Positions 35,343 through 44,991 of a stretch of DNA of 64,000 bases are shown one piece after another; the stretch's first letter is position 1, and each line of letters starts with the position of its first letter. Source of the DNA: Allolobophora icterica (Eukaryota > Annelida > Clitellata > Crassiclitellata > Lumbricidae); NCBI GenBank assembly GCA_963556255.1, contig OY744614.1, positions 1,212,747 to 1,276,746 of the forward strand. The letters are read 5' to 3'. Position numbers and translations under genes: made by a program. Below the pieces are notes generated by a model. That model was not told where the DNA came from, made no database searches, and saw only the letters and a program-made list of their open reading frames with translations.

Positions 35343-35729
35343 TACAAGTGTAATTATCGTAGACTATAAATTTCTAAAGCTTTACTCTTAAGCTAAGCGC
35401 ATAGTACCAGCCTTTTTCCGAGCGCTGTGTAGTATCAGAGGTTTGGGACTGGCACTACCAGAATACGGGCAATGGCTGGGTGCATTAATCTTCCCAGTTT
35501 ACAGTGTTTAACGACATCAGATCTGTTGGCTACCATAGCCCTCGACGTCGACCATACATACACCCATTTCTGCAATGTGATTGAAACGTGATGATGTCTC
35601 AAGAAATTTATGAACGAGAAAACTCAATTTTAAAGGTGTCTAAGGATTGAAGTGTGTTGTATGTAAGGGATAGGATTCTGTATTATATTCGTTTCGGTAT
35701 TTTAAGATAGTGTAGTGGAGGTTTTATTG

Positions 35730-35925
35730 ACAAGACGAGCCAAAGACAACATGACACAACTTCACATGAGATGACATAGCGTGACATGAAGTCGTGACAT
35801 CGAATGACGAAACGTCGTCAAATGAAGATGTTATAACAGTATTTCGTCACAGGCCTTCGTGACATGACATGACATAACACGAACACATGACAGGACGCGA
35901 TACGACATGACGTGACATGAAACCT
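35730..35925. repeat. Degenerate TGACA/GACAT minisatellite
   Basis: GACATGACATGACATAACACG and similar runs. Non-coding. Confidence 0.6.
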
Positions 35926-36068
35926 GAGTCGATTTGTTGATCTCCACAACCTTCGATGAAAACACTTGCGACACATAAACAGCGCTGTAGAAGAAAGATA
36001 TTATAGCATATAATTTTGTATTACATATTACAATCAACAATCGCTGTAACCAACTAAGGGAAAAGTTA

Positions 36069-36460
36069 CTACGAATAGATACAGAAAAGATACCGAAAAG
36101 GACTATTTATATAATAGCATCCTGGCGAGGAAGCATTTCCGAGCCAAGTTATCTTACTTAGGTAGCTCTCTGTTAGAGACCGTGGACGCAAAGAGTAGCC
36201 AGTGTGGTTAATAGGCGGCAGCATTCGATGTAATACATGGCAAGGACTGTGCAAAATATTAGCAAAGAGACAAGCGTCAGCACTGTTACGCAGTGCCTCA
36301 GATGACGATGATGAAGGTAAGTACCTCTGACGCACCAGTCTCCGGACAATACCCTCCAGGGCCTCCCGATCCTTCCCACTCGAAAACCCCACCACACGGG
36401 TGAACAATAAAGCATCAATAGCCGCGTTTGAATATAATATGGTCGTAGGTATCATCAGGT
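36069..36460 (-). pseudogene. LINE reverse transcriptase C-terminal relic
   Basis: Minus-strand readings LYCSPVWWGF (one frame) and SSGKDREALEGIVRRLVRQ, RYLPSSSSSEALRN and GYSLRPRSLTESYL (adjacent frame) are the WWG...Y-LRPR segment also seen at 9.8-10.3 kb. One frameshift separates the WWG part from the rest. Confidence 0.65.
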
Positions 36461-36594
36461 ATAGTTTGGTAACATTTGAACCTACACGCCTATTCTTCAG
36501 GTATCCCTAATCGGTTAATTCAGAGCTAGATTTAGTCACAATGTGCTTTCTTCATAAGCAATAAATTAGCAATCTCATAGATCTGGATACTTTC

Positions 36595-37045
36595 CAAATC
36601 TAAGACGTGAAGTGATGGCTTTATTTATAGTGCCGAATAAAATCATTTTAAAGGTGTCGAAATGAAGTGCTATATTTTAAAATATTTAAGTTATTGAACG
36701 ACATCTGGTGTCTGGAAGAGGGCGACGCTGATCTGCTAAAACACAGCGTCGTTTAACAGCAACTAATCCACTGTCCGATTGTTTTTGATCTTAAAACAAA
36801 ACTTCGAGCTCAACTGTCCTGATAGCCACGAAATGTCGCTGGATGATTGATAAAAGTACGACATTGAAATTTTGAAATGTAGGACTACGTCTAGACACCT
36901 TTAAATTGATTCTCTCGGTGCTATAAATAAATCAATCGCGAAACGTATGCGTGATACTTTATACACGTAGTGTTCAATGTGCTAAAGTTGACGTAACTGC
37001 CATTGCGGCCACAAGATGTCGCTGGAAACAACTATAATATATTAT
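36595..37045. repeat. Inverted pair of variant A/B composites
   Basis: Forward variant A at 36640-36720 and reverse B-A at 36720-36930; the latter is the inverse of 6600-6800. TAAATTTAAAGGTGTC-type and GACACCTTTAAATTGATTC form the outer arms. Confidence 0.65.
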
Positions 37046-37480
37046 ATGAAATGCAGTTATTTTTGTACCTGTGAGGTATAATATATCCTCATTGGTTTCA
37101 TCCTTATAATGACACTTATAATACTCTCCTGGCCATGAGTGTTACCAATACTCCATTCCCCCTTTATCCCCCTCCCCAGTGATTGGGTTTCTCGTCGTTT
37201 CTGAATCAACTCCGGTCGTATAAATAAAAACGTAACTCATGCGGAACTGCATGAAACGTCTCAGCAATCGCAGAACGGACTCCAACCATGCGGAAAGAGA
37301 CGCCAGCGAAGCGTGACTCAGCTGCTGCCGTTCCAGACACCTCTGAGACTCAGGTGTGATGGGATGATGAGTCTAAACCATCGCCTCATCGGCTCGTAGT
37401 CAACCAGCTGTCATCTGAATAGGGCGCTACAGAAGCTATTGTCACGGGAAAATAAATCTAAACTGAGATTTTAGTAATTC
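37046..37480. other. No gene; SINE head fragment
   Basis: A fragment of the 27.2-kb SINE head lies at 37130-37165. The rest (37200-37440) is unassigned and relatively G+C rich. Confidence 0.4.
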
Positions 37481-37650
37481 ATCCGTCCATTCATCCATCT
37501 ATCCATCCTTCAATCCATCCATCCATCCATCAATCCATCCATTCACTTATTTGTTCTTCCATCCATCCATCCATCCATCCATCCATCCATCCATCCATCC
37601 ATCCATCCATCCATCCATCCCTTCGTCCGTCCGTCTATCCATCCGTCCAT
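37481..37650. repeat. ATCC array
   Basis: CATCCATC repeats with GTCC variants: the complement of the TGGA arrays elsewhere, but without their flanking blocks. Confidence 0.9.
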
Positions 37651-37724
37651 CCGCCTCATTCAAGATGCTTGTGCATCTTCACCATCTTCAGCAGTCGGAG
37701 CAACCTCAGCTGGCACAGACTCTC

Positions 37725-37900
37725 AGCTTTATTTAGCGCTTTAGAAATTTGGGGTTTACAGTTACGATTACGATTTAGGTTACCTTCGACTTGAATTGCC
37801 TTTAATTTTTACGAAACAATCCACGGCTTAGTTCGACACCTTTTAAAAGATGCCATTCTCAGCTACATATTCACCAGTCACGTTCAATCCATTCAATCAA
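37725..37900. repeat. Retroposon tail and module A
   Basis: TTTAGCGCTTTAGAAATTTG and TTACGATTACGATT (tail of the 3320-3550 family), then reverse module A at 37790-37890. Confidence 0.55.
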
Positions 37901-37937
37901 TACATCATCGAGCTCTTCAAATGCAGGCGATGTTTCG

Positions 37938-39417
37938 ATGACAAAGAATATCCTTGATACACCTAAATCAGACAATCAACAAAAGTCAGACGTACTACTT
38001 GAAAACCAGGAAATCTTGTCGTCTTCAGCCTGTGAAACTGATTCATACCAAACGGGTTTCGTCGAAACTTCTGGAAACACAAACGGTGAAGGTGCAGATG
38101 AAGACAAACGTGGTAACTATAAATCAAAATCTGTTGAAGATATGAGAAATTTCTTATGTAATTCCTCCGACAATCTTCGCCATGATTATGTTACACACTT
38201 TGAATCGTACTTTGAGTCAACGGCAAAAAGACGATCATATTCATTGGAAAACCGGCAAGGTCTGGCAATAAATGGGAATTATACAAAAACATTGATTAAA
38301 GATGACTTCTTGAAAGCAGTCCCTACTGAGAAGCTCCAGGATCGGCGGTGTAGGATGGATGGTCATCCACAAGCACACCCGAAAAAGAGACTCAAGACAA
38401 GTATTTATAAAAGTCCGGTCATTGATAGCGCTGAGAAATCTGTTTCTCAGAAATGTGTTGATGTGATATGTATTGATGAATCTGCTGCATGTCAAGATGA
38501 TGCAAATTTTCAGGTTTTAAGTGATGTCGAAATGATTGGAATTTCAAATGCAGATATGGTAAGACAAGAGAAGATCATTACCATGAATAATTCCACAATG
38601 TTGTCAAATGAGGTGATAAATGATGTAAATAAATCAATAACTGACGAAGTTATTGAGAGCAAAATTAAGCATAAATCCCGTCCTCCTCTGACTGAGGAAA
38701 AAAAGAAGCTCTTACACGAACTGTGTTTATACAGAGGCATAAAGATGACCTCCGTAACTATTTCAAACACATGCCGCGTCAACTCAACAAAGAAATAGTT
38801 TGAAAGACAAGGGGAGAGGTTGATAAGGTTTTTATTACACAACAAGGTGTACTCAAAATCATTGCTAGGGATGAAGCTCAGAAGAATCAACTTCTGAAGA
38901 TACAATCATTGAATGATAAGCCTGTAAAAACTAGTGTTCCTTTTGCGTTGACATCCCAACCTGTGTCTAACAACAAACCGCCTCCTGTGAAAAGACAGGA
39001 TAAGGATTACTCTGTTAAAAGGGTGGTATTTGGCTGATTTGAAAATCAAGAGAATTTAAACGAGATTGCATTGGAAAATGGAGCCCATCATATCCATAGA
39101 CTGGGAAATTCCGAATTTAGCAAAGCCACTTTAATCGCCTTTCCCAAAGGGACTGTTATGCCAGAATTCTTGGAAGTGCATGGCACAAGGTCTAGAATTG
39201 ATCCTTTTGTGCCTAGACCTTTGAGATGTGATCATTGTCAACTTGTAGCGACATGGTCGCGTTACGGCGCTCTAGAAATTGTCCATGTTATTAACTGATT
39301 AGCCATTCTAAATTATTTTGCAGACGAGAGAAGTTGTGTGCAGTAGATGCAGTGGCAAAAACTCTTACGTTGACTGTCCAGATAAAACTAAGTTAAAATC
39401 TGCTATTAAGCGCGATT
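37938..39417 (+). pseudogene. LINE ORF1 (Gag-like nucleic-acid-binding protein), broken
   Basis: An ATG at 37938 opens 286 codons of hydrophilic, Ser/Asn/Lys-rich sequence with no known fold. After a frameshift near 38795 the reading continues VFITQQGVLKIIARDEAQKN, with an RRM-like feel, an in-frame stop near 39036, then NGAHHIHRLGNSEFSKATL, FPKGTVMPEFLEVHG and RIDPFVPRPLRCDHCQ. The P-x-PLRC-x2-C element and a later CSRCSGKNSYVDCPDKTKL are the zinc knuckles of CR1/Jockey-type ORF1 proteins, which coat LINE RNA. No ORF2 follows; module A begins at 39410. Confidence 0.7.
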
Positions 39418-39830
39418 GACGAATATCTATAGCTAGGAATTAAAGCATTTAAAAGGTGTCTACACTGGAGCAGAGGATTTCATGCATTAATACGTGTTGC
39501 ACTAACGACATCTTGTGAATGCCAGTTTCAGATGTTATATTTTAACATAATATAAGGAAACTGCCGTTTAAACGCGATTGAAGTATATCTATAGCTGGAA
39601 AGACAAGCGTTTGAAAGGTGTCTAATTCATTTGGATTCATGCTAGTGATTAAACGCCATTGACACATATCTATAACTGAAAAGGGAAGCGTTTAAAAGGT
39701 GTCTAAACCGGAACTGTGGATTTCAGGTATTAGTGTCTATTGTACACACGACATCTTGCGCCTGCAAGGGTCATTGATGTAAAAATACGGTCACTTGACG
39801 GAATCCCTATCCAAGCGATCGATCTTATCG
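39410..39830 (+). repeat. Three forward module A units
   Basis: AGCGCGATTGACGAATATC, AAAAGGTGTCTACACTGGAG, ACGACATCTTGTGAATGCC, then TTAAACGCGATTGAAG and AAAAGGTGTCTAAACCGG with ACGACATCTTGCGCC. Confidence 0.75.
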
Positions 39831-39835
39831 TATCC

Positions 39836-39910
39836 TATCTGGTAATTTATAAGGCGCCTCTCGCAGTATAAATTATTCAGAGGCGCCCTCAGTGCATGAG
39901 CCCCGTGGAA
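39836..39910 (-). repeat. Remnant LINE 3' end with GATAA tail
   Basis: TTATCGTATCCTATCTGG, ATAAGGCGCCTCTCGCAG and TTCAGAGGCGCCC: the inverse of the GATAA-tail 3' end at 29330-29380. Confidence 0.55.
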
Positions 39911-40219
39911 ACAGAAACGCCTCCTCGTCCTCCTTCTCTTTCGCCTCCTCCTTCTCAGTGACGTTACCTACTGATAATTTTCTGTTCTTAGTTAAATTCA
40001 AAATCTTTATAAGCCAGCAGAGAGAGCAGTGCTTTGGATTAGCCTTCTCTTGAAGTGGTGCTCACAAAAATTTAAATTTACAACTGTAATAAAGAAAATA
40101 TTCGTTCAGTGAAGACTTCAGTGGTTTGATCGTGTTGAGACAATTCCAGCTGAGCAAATCCCAGGAAATGCGTTACATGAAATATTCGAAACATAGACCA
40201 TACTTTGTGGACTGCTCTG

Positions 40220-40664
40220 CATGGACTTCACAGATTAAACATGTAGCTTTGGATGGCGGCGTTTTAAAGGGTGCATTACTGCAATTATGGATTGTATGTA
40301 GCATTGTTTGGTGCTTACCGACATCTTGTGGATGTCAGTTACGTTGAAGTCGGCCTTACGCTTCGTGGGCAGACTGTCAGGAACATCTAGCGCTCTAACG
40401 CGATTGCTGAATATGTAAATGACATTGGCGCGTTTTAAAGGTGTCGAAATGTAGCTGTGTGTATAAATGGAGTATTGTTTAGTTAATTAGTGTTTAGCGA
40501 CCTTTTTGTGGATGTCAGTTCCGTTGACGAAAACTGTAGTAGTAAAGTTGGCTATCGATCGCGATTTGCGAACATCTATAAATGGGGAATGAATCGTATG
40601 TAATTGGAGCGGTGGATTATATTAATGTCCACTGTAGGCCACTAACGACATCTGGCAGAGACCT
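40220..40664 (+). repeat. Module A, forward array
   Basis: ACCGACATCTTGTGGATGTC at about 40318, GTGTTTAGCGACCTTTTTG at about 40491 and CTAACGACATCTGGCAG at about 40640, each with A companion pieces. Confidence 0.7.
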
Positions 40665-40815
40665 TTATCAAGCAAAGATTTTCCAACATCAGAATGATTA
40701 ACGCCTGCAACGAACTGAGTGATGAGACGGTTTCAGTGGAGTCACTCAACAACTTCAAAGCAAACTCAGGCAGATGGGATATTGGCAACTCCTTCAAATC
40801 TCCATAGGATTCCCG
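40665..40815 (+). pseudogene. LINE C-terminal tail fragment
   Basis: Reads FIKQRFSNIRMINACNELSD, then VESLNNFKANSGRW. RFSN-R...WN-L...VNSFK is the typical C-terminal end of several LINE clades; here W is replaced. Confidence 0.45.
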
Positions 40816-41137
40816 TCAATGACACTAACATTGGCAAAATGTCTTTATTACAATTGACATTAATACGTGAAATCCACTGCACCACTTAGAGCCTTTTTGC
40901 CCGTTTCACTTCCCAGCTATAGATTGACTTCAATCGCGGTTAATGTCCGGATATTGCAATTGACAATTCTTAAAGATAAGGTTGTGGACATCGATAAGAT
41001 GTTGTTAATATAAAATAAGGCTTCGTTATGTTATGTTAATTGCGGTATCTTAAAATGATTTCTTTCGGATTCTATTTTAAAGGCAGAACCGTAGAGCATT
41101 GTCAGGGCATGAAGTTTATACTACACTGACAACGACA
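40816..41137 (-). repeat. Module A, reverse, and variant flank
   Basis: CCGTCAATGACACTAAC to TCAATCGCGGTTAATG, then a segment (GATGTTGTTAATATAAAATA, GGCTTCG) related to 57001-57050. Confidence 0.55.
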
Positions 41138-41475
<338 letters not shown>

Positions 41476-41549
41476 GTGCACTATCTGTCGGTGGGAAGAT
41501 GAGACCTTGATTCGTAGATATATATAGCTGAGAATGAGAACGCAAATAC

Positions 41550-41800
41550 TGCTGCATTAAATCCACGACTGACGTAAGACACCTTTAAAACGCATCCAAT
41601 CTCAGCTACAAATAAACAATCACGTTCAATTTTTGGATTACTCTCATCGTCCCTCATAATAGGTAAGGTCTATAACTTCAACCACAAAATGTTACAATAC
41701 GCTAAATACTTATACATTAAATCGACGACTGAAATTAGACACCTTTTAAATGCGTCGTTCCTAAGCTACATATTTATAAATGACGTTTATTGGTTAGGTA
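41550..41800 (-). repeat. Two reverse module A units
   Basis: AGACACCTTTAAAACGCATC, CAATCACGTTCAATT at 41575-41640 and a second unit at 41690-41790. Confidence 0.65.
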
Positions 41801-41874
41801 TCATCAAAAAAATGTACATCTATAATTCATGTTTCATGATAATTGAGGCAAAATGTTGTTTAATGTAGCCGTGA

Positions 41875-42110
41875 GCCAGCCATGGGTATGAAGTGTTAGC
41901 GACTTCATTTTCTTAGCCTCGGCATATGAGCATTTAAGACAGGTGGTCAGTCCTCTCCCTTGCCATCTCATCTTCCTACCCACACAGTGTACGCTAAGTA
42001 GTGCACTCATTAGTTGACTAGTCACCATCATAATCATCATCATAGTCGTCGTCACCATCAGTACGTCGTCATTACATCTCGGCAATTCTCATGACACCTT
42101 AATCGGCAGC
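41875..42110 (+). repeat. Dispersed repeat also at 30785 and 56019
   Basis: GCCATGGGTATGAA, GTTAGCGACTTCATTTTC, CTCGGCATATGAGC, GGTCAGTCCTCTCCC are shared with 56030-56110. Family unknown. Confidence 0.6.
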
Positions 42111-42169
42111 ATGAAACTTCGATGCAACCTTCAAGACAACGTGTTGTCAAGATGAGGCAACGCTAGGGC

Positions 42170-42265
42170 TGTAGTAGAGCTGTACCGATAAGGCTTTTTG
42201 CCGATTATTCCGATGCCGCGTATAGCCGATTACTGCAGTAGCCGATACCGCGTACGTAGCCGATT
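42170..42265 (+). mobile_element. hAT-like terminal fragment with CCGAT repeats
   Basis: TAGAGCTGTACCGATAAGGC, then TGCCGATTATTCCGATGCCG, GTAGCCGAT. It resembles the ends of animal hAT elements beginning TAGRGATGCACCGAT. No partner end found. Confidence 0.45.
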
Positions 42266-43240
42266 ATTTATTTGTTTAGTGATAATGTTCGGCTCCCAAA
42301 CATAAACCTACTAGTACTATAACTATTATTACAATACATTATGCAGGCACGTGTTTTGCTGCTTGCGTTTTCCGTGATAAAAATGGCGGGTGGGTTGTTG
42401 TCAAATACTACAAGGCTTAGTAAAACCTCTTTGAATCTCGCTGGTGACGTAGTGCCATACCAGGGCAAGGATCAGAGATGAGATGGGCAAACGGTGTGCA
42501 CATTGGGCGATTTGGGCCGGGTTACAGATTTTAAACTTTTACTAACGAGTTACATGAAAAAGTTTACTTATTTAAAATTCAATATATATTTTGGCTGTCA
42601 CTGGTGAGGTGCAACTATGAAACAGAGTGAACATGCATTGACAAGTTTCCCATAATCCGTAGAGTTATTATAAAAGACAAGACCGGAAGAGTAAGCAAGA
42701 AAGCAGCGCCACACCAGTAAAATTAGCAAAACTTCTCGTGATTTGAATCTATTAATCTTATAGATTTTTACGAAGAATTGTGGGGCCCGGATAATGTGTT
42801 GGCGGCGGATTAAAAAGTGTTGTCGGTCCGCGGGTCTTAAATGCTTATGTTATGTAACGGAGGGAGCTTTCTTCAGCTAGCCGGCTGACCGGCTCGGATA
42901 AATTTAACCAAGGACAGTTATTGATTCTGAGATTGTGGGAGACTGAGGGATGAGGAGTCATATCAAGGCCGACAATGTAAGTGTGGGTCCATATACGGAT
43001 TTGTAACTAAAATAGGATATAGAAACTTACGTTTTGACCTACATCTCTACACCTCGATATGACTAAGATGACAACCAAGGCACAGGGAAGGCACAATAAT
43101 AAAATATCGATTGGCATTGTTTGCTAAGTGGGGGTGCGACACCCCCAGTCCATAAACTGGGGCACGGGTGCTCCTAGTACTCCAGACAAATACAGCTATG
43201 TATTTACCAATCGTTTAATCGCTTGGATTGTAATTCCTTC
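42266..43240. other. No gene; relic of the 59.7-kb hAT family
   Basis: GGAAGGCACAATAATAAAATA, TCGATTGGCATTGTTTG, CCCCCAGTCCATAAACTGGG at 43085-43170 match, inverted, the interior of the element at 59747-60142. A matching end is at 43732-43757. Confidence 0.5.
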
Positions 43241-44000
43241 CAATCTCCGTAGGATCCCGTCAATGACCCTGGCAGCCGCAAGATGTCGCTAGTGCAATGG
43301 GCATTAATACATGAAATCCACTGCTCCACTTATACACCTTTTAAACGCTTCCAGTCTTGGTTATAGATGTTCGTCAATCGCGTTTAATCGCTAAATTTAT
43401 ACGCCGTAATGGAAGATCTTGTTAAACGCAAAATAAGGCTTCGTCATCTTAAATTATTTGCTTCGGATTCTATTTTAAAGAAAGAACTTTTAAGAAGTGT
43501 CAGGGCATGACAAAACCCCAAGGCTCTTGCGCAACTGACTCACTGTCGTGTTCCGATTTTACTGACAGGAAAGTGGTTTAATTTGTTCTAAAACGAAAAC
43601 GAGTAGATGACATTATAGAGGATAAATTGGCATTATGGAGGTAAGCTCATCAGCGTTTCATAATAAGTGACTGACAGTGTAATGTTTCCAAAATGGTCTC
43701 CATGCGAAAAGCGACAGTGGAGAAAAATTTGTGCCCCCACTTTTTAGTTACGCCTTTGGGTAAATGTGTATCTGAAAATGCCAGCGTTTTTAAGGAGGGT
43801 GTATACCTGTATTTTTGGATCTTATGTAGTAATTTTAGTATTTAGCGACATCTTGTGGATGTCAGTTACGTTAAAGACGACCTTAGCCTTTATGGGCAAC
43901 TTCAAATTGGAACCAAGTGATTAAACGCGACAGTGAATAGGTAATGTAGCTAAGAATGTCTCTGTTTTAAAGGTGTCTAATCCAGTCGAGGATTTAATCA
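43240..44000. repeat. Module A copies flanking a hAT right end
   Basis: Reverse A at 43245-43395 and forward A at 43765-44000. Between them 43732-43757 reads CCCCCACTTTTTAGTTACGC then CTTTG, the same end as 60121-60142. Confidence 0.6.
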
Positions 44001-44127
44001 TAACTTCTATAATATTATACTAAACAATACAATACAACGTATATAGAGAGACAGAAAAAGCGAGTGAGTGAGTGAGAGACATTAGGCTTCTGGTTTTTCA
44101 TTCTGTGTGTTGTTGGTTGTTAGTTCG

Positions 44128-44360
44128 GCCTGACCCTGGTCGAACTGCTTCACCCTCCTGACCTCGTCTGACCCTGGTCGAACTGCTTCACCCTCCTGAC
44201 CTCGTCTGACCCTGGTCGAACTGCTTCACCCTCCTGACCTCGTCTGACCCTGGTCGAACTGCTTCACCCTCCTGACCTCGTCTGACCCTGGACGAACTGC
44301 TTCACCCTCCTGACCTCGCCTGACCCTGGTCGAACTGCTTCACCCTCCTGACCTCGTCAT
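44128..44360. repeat. 38-bp minisatellite, six units
   Basis: Unit begins CTGACCCTGGTCGAACTGCT and ends CACCCTCCTGACCTCGT. Units are near identical (one GGACGAACTG variant, one CGCC). The period is not a multiple of three. Confidence 0.95.
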
Positions 44361-44991
44361 TCTCTGGTCGTTGATCATCCTCTGTACGCCGACAGATGGA
44401 GTCAGCTGTGTTCTCATTCTACTCATCGACGCAGACCTGACGCTGACCATCCTGCTCACCACTCTCAACAACTTCGCCGCATTCGGTCAGTCACTCAAAT
44501 CTTGTGGCAGGAGAAACAACGCACACATAATTATATACATACGCACACACATATACGTATGCATTGTATCTAAACACATGCATGCATGCATACTAGGGTG
44601 GTTCACAGATGCATGGTAAAAAATACAGTTCAAGCTAGAAACCAGGCCACCCTCTCAGTTTTTTTAGACCTATCAATAGTATTATTGAGACAAAATTTCA
44701 GCTTCCTATTCCAACTGGAAGACGATGCTCACGGACTATGTTACTTTGTCATATACCGATAAATAGACATTAATTGCAGAAATGAGTGTGTTGAGCATAC
44801 AAATGCATTTTATTTCAAGATAGATCAAATATTACTGTAATTTGACAGCATATGTAATACAAGAACAGTTAGACAGATGGAACTGTAAAATTTCAGAAGG
44901 TTTAATGAATTGGAAATGTCCGGAAATGTCCAAAAATGTCAAAAACATCGTCCAGTCCATGAATATCGAATGTCCATTGTTCTTGTTTAAT
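44361..44991. other. No recognisable gene
   Basis: A short CACACA/ATGCATGC stretch at 44520-44590, then AT-rich unique sequence with a small GGAAATGTCC repeat at 44910-44945 next to the PB1 insertion site. Confidence 0.5.

Noticed and set aside
44128..44360. Regular repeats considered as a CRISPR array
   Set aside because: Units are contiguous with no spacers, and the setting is eukaryotic.
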